Positions 26,801 to 34,600 of a stretch of 64,000 bases of DNA are shown here, piece by piece; position 1 is the first letter of the stretch; every line of letters begins with the position of its first letter. Source of the stretch: CBDATG01 sp965200145 (GTDB taxonomy: Bacteria > Chloroflexota > Dehalococcoidia > Lucifugimonadales > Lucifugimonadaceae); contig CBDATG010000003.1 of the NCBI GenBank assembly GCA_965200145.1, forward strand, positions 310,001 through 374,000, given 5' to 3'. The notes beneath the pieces are model-generated. The model was not told the origin of the DNA. It saw nothing but the letters and a program-made list of their open reading frames with translations, and ran no database searches. Both the position numbers and the translations under genes were made by a program.

Positions 26801-29600
26801 CGACCTGGTAAACCTAAACCTAAACGATACCCAAATGGCAGACCTCCTGTCGAAAATCAAATTGCAGATCCGAGGCCGCAATCTATGGGGAACCGCGGTG
26901 TATCAGAAATTCTCAACGCTGCGACTCGTCGGAAATCCAAACGCATTCGGAGACGGATTCAACGACGCAGCATTGGACGTCTTCGATGACCAACACAGCG
27001 TCACAGAACTCACCATCTCACACAGCGACCTCAACTTCACTCAAGCCAACAGCATACTACGCGACCTGGAGTTGGCCTTCTCCACAAGATCTTGGGCCCT
27101 AGGGCTGATAACGCTGGACCTCAGCTTCAACAACAGACTCTTCACCGACATCGACCCAGACACCGCAAGGCCATTACTGCGCGGCATCATGCAAGTCCCA
27201 AGGAATGCAACGCCAGTCGACATCAACCTACGGTCTACCGACCTCAGCTTCGACCAGCTCAAAGCGATGCTCGACGGTATGGATGGCGCTCCACTCTGGA
27301 ACCGTTCCGGTGACGGTGCGTTCGGAGACCTGCGGCGAATCCGAACCCTAGACATATCAGACAACGCAAACCTTTGGAAGCGCAAGAACCAGAACGACGA
27401 ATGGGTAAACGTCCCAGCCTCAGAGATCAACGAGTTGCTAACCCGACTGCCCGGACTTACCACATTGCGCGTCGGCGGCACCAGCATCGAGTCGCAAACC
27501 GTGCTCCAAACCGTCTTCAATGGACTGGACCACGCACCCAGCACATACCGCTATGCAGACCAGCGAGACACTTCCACGCTCGAACGGCTGCAAGAGTTGG
27601 ACCTCTCCGGCAACAACCTCATGGCACTGACCGCCGCCGAACTGGAAGCCGAGTTCGCAAAGATGGGAACACGCATCGCACTCCAGTCACCGCAACTCCG
27701 CACTCTCGGCCTCGGGTACACCCAGATAGACCTCGCGCAGCTAACTGCAATAGTCAACGGACTGGACACCGCCGACCTACTGGATGGCATATTCACTCTA
27801 GACCTATCGGGCAACATCAACTTGGTGTTCTGCCCAACTGGCAGCTTGAGCGACGACCTATCCGCGGTCTTGGCAAGGTTCACTAACCTGCGACACTTGG
27901 ACATTTCCGCCACTGCTCCGATCTTCGAGTCATTGAAGTGCGTCGTCCACGGTGTAAACGCCGGCGATGGTAACGCGCAAGACGGATTGGCACGCAACCT
28001 AATCTCTCTAAACCTGCGCGACAACCCACAGATATTCGACCTGTCAAGCAGCGACCAAAAGGCCGCTAATGATGATGTCGCACAAGTCTTCGCACCGTTG
28101 CGAAACACACGCACAAACCTCGTCAACACCGAGATCACCGCCGCACAGGCAAACGCCATACTCCAATCGCGCACCATGGGACTCTCTGAGGACGAGCGGC
28201 GCGAGACCGAGCGACGATTCACCGCACAGAACCCCGCATTCGGGTTCAAGACTCCGCTGCCGACCGACACGAGATTGCTTAGCGGCAGGGGAAGCCTCCG
28301 AGTCGCCTTCGTCCACAACCCAATGCGCGACGGCGCGGCCTTTGAAGTACTGCGATACGAGTACCGATACAGGGTGCGTCCAGAAAACGCCGACACCGAA
28401 TGGGGCAACACCGGTACCGAAGCATGGCGAGACGCTGAAGTCGACCTCTCAACTACCGGCGACAAGAACTTTGACATCTTCGGACTAGCAACACAGACTG
28501 TCTACCAGGTGCAGGTCAGAGCCACCTCTGTCGCACAGCCCAATATCCTGATGCTGACCGGCGGCACCACCGTCAAACTGCCAAAGGTCAACTCCATCAG
28601 ACCCGCCATAACCGAAGTCAACATTCGCACCGGTGATCAGATACGCCTGGAAGTCGACATCCTCGGACTGTCAGACAACTTGGACAACGCGCTTCCCACC
28701 AAAGAAGGCATCAACCTCATCTTCACCTGGAGCGACAGCCCAGCCGGCGGATCATTCGCCACTCCGAACGACACGCGACGCGTCACATACACAGCCTCGA
28801 ACCTGCCCGGCACCTACACCATAACCGCCGAAGCAGGCCCGGACGGCATCTGCCGCAACCACCACGACTCGAACTTCGGCATATCAAAAGCTGACCGCGC
28901 ACCGTGCACCGCAACATTCACTGTGCGTGTCTCACGCGCTCCAGCCATAGCCGTACCAGACACAGAGCCGATCAACCCAACAGGAACTATCCCGAGCTCA
29001 CTAGCCGACGCCGAGGGAACTGCATACACAGTCTTCACCCCCGTCAACGGCGGAACATTCAACGGCGAAGGGATCACCGTAACCGCCGCAAAGGGCGCAG
29101 TGCCAGACCGACAGCTGATAGGCATCCGCGCAGACCTCTCCGCAACCCAGGCTCCAGCACCCGTACCAGGCGCAAGGATGACCATCGCAGGTAGCCTGTA
29201 CGACATCAAGGGCATCCAGGCGAACGGCCAACCTGTCTCTGCCTACAGGCTTGACGAGCCGCTGTCGGCATGTCTGCCGCTGCCAACGGAGTTCCGCGCA
29301 AACCTCACAAACATCGTGCTAGTAGAGAGCAAACCAGACGGCTCATACGGCATCCTGACCAGCAAGCTGCGACAGACGGCCGGCGGCCTCAACGTCTGCG
29401 GCGGTGTGTCAACACTCCCGGCAACCGTCGGCGTGGCAAAACTAGGCGTAGTCGAAGCACTACCGCCAACCCCCGTGCCAGAGATCGAGACACCAGACAC
29501 CGGCGCAACCGCTCCCGGCATCATAGCACTAGCGATCATGATGCTAGCGGGCACACTACTATTGACAGGGATAAGCGGGATACGCAAGATAAGGGGGTAG
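23808..29600 (+). CDS. Giant leucine-rich-repeat surface protein 2
   Basis: About 1,930 residues, paralogous to the preceding gene along its whole length and in the same domain order. It has a short charged N-terminus, PPRFRK, a signal segment (FVLIVGAAFALTLALLATN), Cys-containing N-cap blocks (LCDRSLHARGIIIREL, DLCERTPEVRDEIIKEL), many LRRs, a fibronectin-III-like domain, an Ig-like domain, a ZU5-like segment, PDTG, a membrane helix and a basic end. ATG 23808 is preferred to 23745 because GGAAAGAAG lies just upstream. With nine Cs at 23839-23847 the ATG and LRR frames agree, so this copy is readable as sequenced. Likely role: adhesion, ligand binding or surface display; no enzyme domain is seen. 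Confidence 0.9.
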   Translation: MHGRRDDYPWTPPRFRKFVLIVGAAFALTLALLATNLRETPVALAAHSTTEYNLCDRSLHARGIIIRELRDWGRTNSDTRYDLDQRFGCGPHDHDRDNQTPPVALSAIISAADLRAHTDWTTYNGRLLIRTSAARELQAGDFAGLNATIFDFNGTSLRTLPGRLFEGLTIQQLTFWNNQDLESLPEDLFEGIVGTGPGMGFTFELNPKITSESLPPTIFDPLGNSAEAPSNNLRDKGGIQAITFRRNGVSQLNTRWFAHFRQLGATYDWGSINLSDPTAQDRTEYWDSYYYDDGTGKYTDPTKTTRGVNSITSSTTKANIAAAIKAAIDSVGDASDVKPDFTTGNTLQVTTGNFGSVDLCERTPEVRDEIIKELRAEQSAIYGSVSSGGTITDGTYGAFGCSTGRTAIVTKTNLTAHTNWDTDAGGMNLDNKNLTALRSHDLRYLDLEYLTFGRNSISELPDDIFSGLPLRTLRMNRIGVTKLQSGLFRGVNPANFQILGLADNADLSDLDIAPDVFDPLTELRFLDINDSAIGRINTRWFKELTKLGEGAGWHGLVLSGLPVVSYFSSETGGYHETGATNKVAYNPTSTTDQAALRTAIIAAIDTPQPDLNIAGSKFRPPDALGIDPCGRNEVVWKELMRQFGHIPNEIAGAWHNTPPMETVFPVSDVRYERYADITLAQCRVLRAQWVNAQTGLVTSQGAPNFGAAVLSIKPVPWHAHQASLASSERAFNLSGADLSRLTPSDLANLHAFEVVLMQDANLEAPNVTLFSHMPNIIELNLAGNSIRTSDFNATPNFLSPLRKLENLNLNDNLFTTFNGDWIPASARSTLEVLRLEGNPMTRTDLENLNLRVLSISRSSITQLDAAINDMTNLRELYWSDLRALPIDGIDEFIQNLPDAITRSEPGDRIGNPGDLDDSDLDAAITNLQMAYLTRLRDIDVEPLHFADACRPPIHEVKPVLATTHQWAWEQNFGNLCLTDAQRNTFINDLYEYGPVEEFDLVNLNLNDTQMADLLSKIKLQIRGRNLWGTAVYQKFSTLRLVGNPNAFGDGFNDAALDVFDDQHSVTELTISHSDLNFTQANSILRDLELAFSTRSWALGLITLDLSFNNRLFTDIDPDTARPLLRGIMQVPRNATPVDINLRSTDLSFDQLKAMLDGMDGAPLWNRSGDGAFGDLRRIRTLDISDNANLWKRKNQNDEWVNVPASEINELLTRLPGLTTLRVGGTSIESQTVLQTVFNGLDHAPSTYRYADQRDTSTLERLQELDLSGNNLMALTAAELEAEFAKMGTRIALQSPQLRTLGLGYTQIDLAQLTAIVNGLDTADLLDGIFTLDLSGNINLVFCPTGSLSDDLSAVLARFTNLRHLDISATAPIFESLKCVVHGVNAGDGNAQDGLARNLISLNLRDNPQIFDLSSSDQKAANDDVAQVFAPLRNTRTNLVNTEITAAQANAILQSRTMGLSEDERRETERRFTAQNPAFGFKTPLPTDTRLLSGRGSLRVAFVHNPMRDGAAFEVLRYEYRYRVRPENADTEWGNTGTEAWRDAEVDLSTTGDKNFDIFGLATQTVYQVQVRATSVAQPNILMLTGGTTVKLPKVNSIRPAITEVNIRTGDQIRLEVDILGLSDNLDNALPTKEGINLIFTWSDSPAGGSFATPNDTRRVTYTASNLPGTYTITAEAGPDGICRNHHDSNFGISKADRAPCTATFTVRVSRAPAIAVPDTEPINPTGTIPSSLADAEGTAYTVFTPVNGGTFNGEGITVTAAKGAVPDRQLIGIRADLSATQAPAPVPGARMTIAGSLYDIKGIQANGQPVSAYRLDEPLSACLPLPTEFRANLTNIVLVESKPDGSYGILTSKLRQTAGGLNVCGGVSTLPATVGVAKLGVVEALPPTPVPEIETPDTGATAPGIIALAIMMLAGTLLLTGISGIRKIRG
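23839..23847 (+). repeat. C9 homopolymer tract at the 5' end of LRR gene 2
   Basis: Nine Cs encode Thr-Pro-Pro-Arg at codons 11-14 and directly precede GTTTTCGCA, the same position and flank as the C10 tract of LRR gene 1. At nine Cs the gene is in frame; gain or loss of one C would truncate it. Confidence 0.9.
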
Positions 29601-29670
29601 TGCGTGCGCGCCACGGGCGGCATCGCGTGTTACCCTTTTATCCTGTAACATCCTGTACATCCCTGTTAAT
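29565..29670. repeat. Dispersed imperfect palindrome, copy 3 (spanning LRR 2 stop)
   Basis: ACAGGGATAAGCGGGATACGCAAGAT begins at 29565 inside the LRR 2 coding end. The opposite arm, with TATCCTGTAACATCCTGTACATCCCTGT, ends at 29666. The arms are about 70 bases apart, so this copy encloses the LRR 2 stop codon. Confidence 0.65.
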
Positions 29671-29688
29671 CCACGTTAGGTTGGTGCC

Positions 29689-30783
29689 ATGCTTGAGCGA
29701 TTCAAAGTCCCGGAAGAAGATCGCGTATACGTCGAACCCAATCGGATGCGCCACGTCACCGAGGCCATCTTCCAGAAAATCGGCATGGACCGCGAGTCAT
29801 CCGAGGTCTCTACGAGCGTACTGCTCGGCAACGACCTGCGCGGCAACGAGTCACACGGCGTCTCCAACGGACTGCGCGGTTACGTGCGGTCATACGGTGA
29901 AGGCACACTAAACCCGCGTGCCAACTGGCGCGTCGTACGACAGACAAGCACCACCGCAAACATCGACGCGGACGGTGCACTCGGCATCCATGTCGGCCCG
30001 CACGCGATGAACATGGCGATAGAGAAGGCGCGCGAGCACGGTGTCGGCATCGTCACCGTCTTCAACACCGGACACCTTGCAGGGTGCAGCCATTACGTCT
30101 TGCAGGCAGTAGAGGCAGGAATGCTAGGCCACGCCATGACAGCAGGAGGCGCAGGCATTACCATCCCAACATGGGGATCCAAACCCTTCCTCGGCACCAA
30201 TCCCCTCGCATACGGCGCCCCTGCACGCACAATGCCGCCATTCATGCTCGACATCGCCACCACACAAGTAGCGGCAAACAAGATCTGGCTGCTACGGCGC
30301 ACCGGTGCAACCGTCCTACCGGGATGGATCACCGACACCGACTACGAGCCGCAGATGGAAGAGACCGAGGCGCCAGGCCCAGACTCTCGCGGCAAGTATG
30401 GCATGTTACCCATCGGCGGCTCTCGTGAGAACGGCTCGCACAAGGGCTTCGGCTTGGGATTGATGAACGAGATCTTCTGCAACGAACTGACCGGACTTGG
30501 ACCAGGACCGCTACTGGGACACCAAGGCGGCCATCTGCTGGCGGCGTACGACATCGAGGCATTCACCGACCGCGACAAGTTCCTAGACGACATGGACGAA
30601 CTGCTGCAAGCCGTCGCCAACCACCCACCAGGCAAGGGGCACGAACGCGTCGTATACCCCGGCCTATTGGAAGCCGAAGAACAAGCAAAGCGCGAAAAGG
30701 AAGGCATCCCGTATCACACTGAGGTCATAGACTGGTTCGAGAGCCACTGCGCCGAAGTAGGCATACCCTGCGACCTGCGTTAG
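29689..30783 (+). CDS. Ldh family oxidoreductase (malate/L-lactate/ureidoglycolate dehydrogenase type)
   Basis: A 364-residue NAD(P)-dependent 2-hydroxyacid dehydrogenase of the Ldh_2 (YlbC/YiaK) family, which has its own fold distinct from classical lactate dehydrogenase. The catalytic His lies in NESHGV (about residue 48). GTNPLAYGAPA and the MLDIATTQVA segment near residues 170-190 are typical, and SHKGFGLGLMNEIF near 245 is a hallmark of the family. The substrate may be malate, lactate, 2,3-diketogulonate or sulfolactate and cannot be told. A mandelate-racemase-type dehydratase lies 1.1 kb downstream, so a role in sugar-acid catabolism is plausible. Confidence 0.85.
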   Translation: MLERFKVPEEDRVYVEPNRMRHVTEAIFQKIGMDRESSEVSTSVLLGNDLRGNESHGVSNGLRGYVRSYGEGTLNPRANWRVVRQTSTTANIDADGALGIHVGPHAMNMAIEKAREHGVGIVTVFNTGHLAGCSHYVLQAVEAGMLGHAMTAGGAGITIPTWGSKPFLGTNPLAYGAPARTMPPFMLDIATTQVAANKIWLLRRTGATVLPGWITDTDYEPQMEETEAPGPDSRGKYGMLPIGGSRENGSHKGFGLGLMNEIFCNELTGLGPGPLLGHQGGHLLAAYDIEAFTDRDKFLDDMDELLQAVANHPPGKGHERVVYPGLLEAEEQAKREKEGIPYHTEVIDWFESHCAEVGIPCDLR

Positions 30784-30789
30784 CAGCAC

Positions 30790-30821
30790 CTATCCTGAAT
30801 ATCCTGCCTATCCCTGTGAAT
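30790..30821. repeat. Dispersed palindrome element, single arm, copy 4
   Basis: TATCCTGAATATCCTGCCTATCCCTGTGAAT matches the right arm of copy 1 and copy 5, including the CCCTGTGAAT tail. It fills most of the gap between the Ldh-family gene and ebfC. Confidence 0.7.
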
Positions 30822-30841
30822 CAAAAGGACATAACAAACCG

Positions 30842-31153
30842 ATGATGAACCGCAACATGCTCCAACAAGCACAGCAGATGCAAAAGCGTCTAGCGCAAGT
30901 GCAGGACGAGATCGCAAACTCCGTAACTGAGGCATCTGCAGGCGGCGGCGCAGTAGTCGCTACCGTAACCGGCGGCAACGCATTGACCGACATCAAGATA
31001 GACCCAGAGGTCGTTGACCCGGAAGACGTCGAGATGCTCCAAGACCTGGTCATGGCAGCGGTCAACGAGGCCATGGAGTCGGCCCACGAAGCAGCGGCGA
31101 AGAAGATGAGCGCGATCACCGGCGGACTCAACATCCCAGGACTAGGACTCTGA
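30842..31153 (+). CDS. ebfC: YbaB/EbfC family nucleoid-associated protein
   Basis: A 103-residue DNA-binding protein of the YbaB/EbfC family. It begins with the characteristic MNRNMLQQAQQMQKRLAQVQDE amphipathic helix and continues with a Gly-rich turn (ASAGGGAV) and DPEVVDPEDVEMLQDLVMAAVNEAM. EbfC dimers bind and bridge DNA. ATG ATG at 30842/30845 gives two possible starts. recR follows after 53 bases, the widespread ebfC-recR arrangement. Confidence 0.93.
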   Translation: MMNRNMLQQAQQMQKRLAQVQDEIANSVTEASAGGGAVVATVTGGNALTDIKIDPEVVDPEDVEMLQDLVMAAVNEAMESAHEAAAKKMSAITGGLNIPGLGL

Positions 31154-31206
31154 TCCAGCACCTGTAACGCGAGCTACGGTCAACAGCGGCAACGGTTATC
31201 AACGAC

Positions 31207-31881
31207 ATGGCGGCATTCCGACCTGACCCCCCGCGACCCTTCGGCAATGCCACAGCCAGCACAAACGGCATGCCAGGCCTGGCACCGCCAGTCGCACGCT
31301 TGGTGGCAGCCTTCAGACGCCTACCCGGAATTGGACCAAAGTCAGCTCAGCGGCTGGCATACCACATGATTCGTAGCCCTGAGCACTTCGCCGAAGAGTT
31401 GGCAGGTGCAGTAATAGGTATCAAGCGACAGATCGTCCTGTGCACAGTCTGCACCGATATCACCGTCACTGAACGCCCAGTATGCAACGTGTGCGCCGAT
31501 GACCGCCGGGACAGCACTGTTATCTGCGTCGTCGAAGAGCCACTAGATGTCGTCGCAATAGAGCGCACACGCACATATGCCGGCACCTACCACGTCCTGC
31601 ACGGCGTGATATCCCCCACTAACGGCATCGGACCCTCAGACCTGAAACTCCGAGAGCTGATGTCCAGATTGCAGTCGCCCGATTCGGCAGTCGCCGAGGT
31701 CATCATCGCAACGAATCCCAACCTGGACGGCGAGGCAACCGCCATGCACCTGCAACGCACCATAGAGCCGCTAGGAATCGCAGTGACACGCATCGCACGC
31801 GGCTTGCCTAGCGGCTCGGACATAGAGTTCGCCGACGACGCCACTCTAGCACACGCTTTGAAATCGAGATCCACCCTATAG
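31207..31881 (+). CDS. recR: Recombination protein RecR
   Basis: A 224-residue recombination mediator that with RecO and RecF loads RecA at gaps. It has the helix-hairpin-helix LPGIGPKSAQRLAYH (about residues 38-52), a C4 zinc finger CTVC...CNVC (about 79-96) and a Toprim domain with VVEEPLDV and NPNLDGEATAMHL. It is longer than usual (about 200) through a 20-residue Pro-rich N-terminus; an internal ATG (MPGLAPP) at 31270 would give the usual length. It is paired with ebfC upstream, and recO is 1.2 kb downstream. Confidence 0.96.
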   Translation: MAAFRPDPPRPFGNATASTNGMPGLAPPVARLVAAFRRLPGIGPKSAQRLAYHMIRSPEHFAEELAGAVIGIKRQIVLCTVCTDITVTERPVCNVCADDRRDSTVICVVEEPLDVVAIERTRTYAGTYHVLHGVISPTNGIGPSDLKLRELMSRLQSPDSAVAEVIIATNPNLDGEATAMHLQRTIEPLGIAVTRIARGLPSGSDIEFADDATLAHALKSRSTL

Positions 31882-31899
31882 CTGAGGCCAGAACCCACC

Positions 31900-33030
31900 A
31901 TGATGAAGATCGAACACGTTGAGACGTTTCTAGTTGACCGCTTCCTAGTGGCAAAAATCACCACGGATGACGGCACTTACGGCATCGGCGAGGGCTGCTA
32001 CTGGGCATACCCGCGCGCCGCGCAGGAGACAGTCCACACATTGGGCAAGGCACTGACCGGCTTCGATGCCCGTGACACGGAGCACATCTACCAGTACATG
32101 CAGCGGTACAACGGCAGCTTCAGAGGAAACAGCATCGGAGCAGCAATATCCGCCATCGACACCGCGCTCTGGGACATAAAGGGCAAGCGGCTAGGAGTGC
32201 CAGTGTGGGATCTGCTAGGAGGCAGGGCGCGCCACAAAGTGCGCGGCATCGCTCTAGGCGTCGGTGGCGAAACTCCCGACGAAGTCGCAGCATCAGCCCA
32301 AGCGGCAAAGGACAAAGGCTACACGGCGCTGAAGTTCACGCCAATGCCACGCGAGTTCCAGCTGCTGACGTATCCAGAACTAATAGACGGCGCGGTCGCA
32401 ATGCTTGCCGCGGTACGCGAAACCGTAGGCAACGACTTCGATATCGGCATCGAGATACACCGCAACATGCGCCCATCAGAAGCAGTAGTCTTCTGCGAAA
32501 AGGCAATGCCTTACAACCCATACTTCATAGAAGACCCCATCGTGCCAGACTCCGTCTTGGCAATGGGCAAAGTGGCAGACAAGATGCGACTGCCGCTAGC
32601 GGTAGGCGAGCGCAATGCAGGCGTATATGAGTTCCGCGAGTATGCAGAGCAGACGAACTGCTCATTCTTCAAACCCGACATAGCAGTTGCCGGCGGCATC
32701 ACCGGAGTAAAGAAGATCGCAACCATCGCCGAGTCGCACCACATCCTGATCGCACCGCACAACTTCCAAGGACCTATCGCCACCGCCGCCTGCGTGCATC
32801 TAGGCATATCATCCCCTGCCTTTGATGTGCTAGAAGCGGTAGACGAAGACAAACCGCCACGCTCCGACATGGTAGACGCCCCCATGGAAGTCGAATCCGG
32901 CTGGTTCAAACTGCCAACACTCCCCGGTCTAGGCATAGAGTTCAACCCCGAAGCTCCAAACCTACACCCATACAACCCAGCAGACATACCACCACCAATA
33001 AGAGAAGACGGCAGCATAGGCCTAAGGTAA
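31900..33030 (+). CDS. Mandelate racemase/galactonate dehydratase-like enolase superfamily protein
   Basis: A 376-residue enolase-superfamily sugar-acid dehydratase or racemase. The N-terminal capping domain ends at DTALWDIKGKRLGVPVWDLLGG. The barrel carries three likely metal ligands or acids in IEIHRN (about residue 182), FIEDP (about 209) and GERN (about 236), and the catalytic His region IAPHN near 286. This set resembles DgoD (D-galactonate dehydratase) and its relatives more than mandelate racemase itself. The exact substrate is unknown. It sits between recR and recO on the same strand, an odd place for a catabolic gene, so its linkage to the Ldh-family gene may be more meaningful. Confidence 0.85.
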   Translation: MMKIEHVETFLVDRFLVAKITTDDGTYGIGEGCYWAYPRAAQETVHTLGKALTGFDARDTEHIYQYMQRYNGSFRGNSIGAAISAIDTALWDIKGKRLGVPVWDLLGGRARHKVRGIALGVGGETPDEVAASAQAAKDKGYTALKFTPMPREFQLLTYPELIDGAVAMLAAVRETVGNDFDIGIEIHRNMRPSEAVVFCEKAMPYNPYFIEDPIVPDSVLAMGKVADKMRLPLAVGERNAGVYEFREYAEQTNCSFFKPDIAVAGGITGVKKIATIAESHHILIAPHNFQGPIATAACVHLGISSPAFDVLEAVDEDKPPRSDMVDAPMEVESGWFKLPTLPGLGIEFNPEAPNLHPYNPADIPPPIREDGSIGLR

Positions 33031-33062
33031 CCAAACCCACACCGTACACGCCCGCCCCAAAC

Positions 33063-33098
33063 CCTATCCTGGCCTATCCTGCCTATCCCTGTGAATTA
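33063..33098. repeat. Dispersed palindrome element, single arm, copy 5, containing the recO start codon
   Basis: CCTATCCTGGCCTATCCTGCC followed by TATCCCTGTGAATTACC matches copies 1 and 4. The GTG in the shared CCCTGTGAATTA tail is the only start codon available to recO. Confidence 0.7.
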
Positions 33099-33933
33099 CC
33101 GTGGATTCAACGCCGAGGGCATCGTAGTCCGCACGCGCAACCTAGGCGAATCAGACCGCATCGTAATACTCCTAACCCCAAACCGCGGACTGATACACTG
33201 CGTAGCACGCTCTGCCCGCAACACCAAATCCAAGATCGGCGGACAGACAGACCTGTTGCGACACATAACCGCAGGCTTACGCACAGGAAGGTCGGACCTG
33301 CACATCATCAATCAGGTAGAAACGATCAACGCACACTTAGGCCTGCACACCGACCTAGACCGCCTGACGCTAGCATCACACATGGCGGAGACGGGCGAGC
33401 AATTCTCAACAGAAGGCGTAGCGAATCCCGACGGATTCAACCTCCTACGAGAATCACTGACATATGCCGAATCGGCAAACCCAGAAAAACTGCCGCTGCT
33501 GAGACTCTGGCACGATGTCCAGCTGCTAACCGTATCCGGCTGGGAACCCGAACTGCACCACTGCGTAAGAACAGGCATCGAACTAACCGAAGGCGACCAC
33601 TGGTGGTCAGCCACCGAAGGCGGCGTAGTAGCACAAAACTACGCAGACATAACACACCGACAGCACAGCGCACGAACAGCAGCGCCCGCATCCCAAGACG
33701 ACCCAACCCTAACCGCACCGCTAACCCCAGCCCCAGTGAACGCCCTAAAACTCCTACGCTACATAACCCGCCCAACAACAACCTGGCAACGCCTATCAGC
33801 CCTAAACACAACCGCAACACAGACATACGCATCCCAAACACTGATAACACGCCTAACAGAAGCAGTCCTAGAAACCCGCGAGAGCCGCAGCGCAAGAGTA
33901 GCCCGTGCGGTTAGGGCCGGAGCGCGGCGTTAG
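33091..33933 (+). CDS. recO: DNA repair protein RecO
   Basis: A recombination mediator of 280 residues with the N-terminal OB fold (EGIVVRTRNLGESDRIVILLTPNRG). It works with RecR, whose gene is upstream. The GTG start at 33091 lies in a dispersed repeat and has no Shine-Dalgarno sequence. The central zinc-finger region, which in many RecO proteins has four Cys, here retains only one (HHCVRTG) next to the conserved GGVV turn, so metal binding is probably lost. The last 300 bases are extremely C- and A-rich on the sense strand. The defence island begins 22 bases after the stop, on the other strand. Confidence 0.88.
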   Translation: MNYRGFNAEGIVVRTRNLGESDRIVILLTPNRGLIHCVARSARNTKSKIGGQTDLLRHITAGLRTGRSDLHIINQVETINAHLGLHTDLDRLTLASHMAETGEQFSTEGVANPDGFNLLRESLTYAESANPEKLPLLRLWHDVQLLTVSGWEPELHHCVRTGIELTEGDHWWSATEGGVVAQNYADITHRQHSARTAAPASQDDPTLTAPLTPAPVNALKLLRYITRPTTTWQRLSALNTTATQTYASQTLITRLTEAVLETRESRSARVARAVRAGARR

Positions 33934-33955
33934 AAGGGCGCGGGACCGTCGCGGT

Positions 33956-34600
33956 CTAGCGTCCCTTCCCGTGCTCATCAGCCGCTACCAAATCGTCGAA
34001 GATATCGAAGTCGTTAAGGAACCTCTTAAATGCATCGGCGGTGCCGTACTTCTTTGATTGATTTAGCACTTCGCCACGCCTGTTGATCCTAAGGCTAGTC
34101 TTTTGGTTGTCGGTGACTTGATAGGTATCTAGCCTGATGTTGTCGAAACGCTCCACATCCGATGTCCTAAAGATGTAGAAGTTAACGGTGGCTTCATCCC
34201 AAACTTGAACCCAGACGTAGAACACGCGTCCGTCTGCTAGGTGATACCTGATTTTCGGGTGGAAACTGTAAGTCCGCTCTTCGTCCCGCTTACCTAGGAC
34301 TCCCTCCGATGTCTTGACCTGGATGAAGCGCTCAACAATCCGAAGCGAATCCTCGTGGCACAACTCACACAGGTTCGTCACCACCGGGGTCCTCTTGCGC
34401 CCCTGGTAATGCGTCTCGCGTTTCCATGCGTCTCTGAACCCCTTACACGAATCGCAGTACGTCTTCATGATGACAAAGTCGATCGTCTCGTCGATGTAGG
34501 CACGATAAACCTGCCAGCCGCGTTGGTGCAGTTCCATCGCCAGTCGCATTTCGCCATAGAGGCCGATGACCTTCTTGTCGATTGTCTCACCTTGGGCCAT
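33956..34600 (-). CDS. PDDEXK restriction endonuclease with inserted zinc ribbon
   Basis: A 214-residue candidate nuclease. E17 in YGEMRLAMEL, D41 in ETIDFVI and Q94-V-K96 in ERFIQVKTS fit the E...D...(E/Q)xK arrangement of the PDDEXK fold. Between the last two elements lies an insertion with two CxxC pairs (C49/C52 and C78/C81), probably a zinc ribbon that shapes the active site or binds DNA. ATG 34600 is chosen over 34627 because GGAG lies seven bases upstream and the ATG overlaps the methyltransferase stop by 14 bases, a sign of translational coupling. The context says it is the restriction partner of that methyltransferase. The family is not recognised beyond the fold. Confidence 0.75.
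   Translation of the reverse strand: MAQGETIDKKVIGLYGEMRLAMELHQRGWQVYRAYIDETIDFVIMKTYCDSCKGFRDAWKRETHYQGRKRTPVVTNLCELCHEDSLRIVERFIQVKTSEGVLGKRDEERTYSFHPKIRYHLADGRVFYVWVQVWDEATVNFYIFRTSDVERFDNIRLDTYQVTDNQKTSLRINRRGEVLNQSKKYGTADAFKRFLNDFDIFDDLVAADEHGKGR

Noticed and set aside
17562..33098. The recurring GGATAGGCAGGAT elements as a CRISPR array
   Set aside because: They are spaced by kilobases, are imperfect palindromes, and there are no regular spacers or cas genes.
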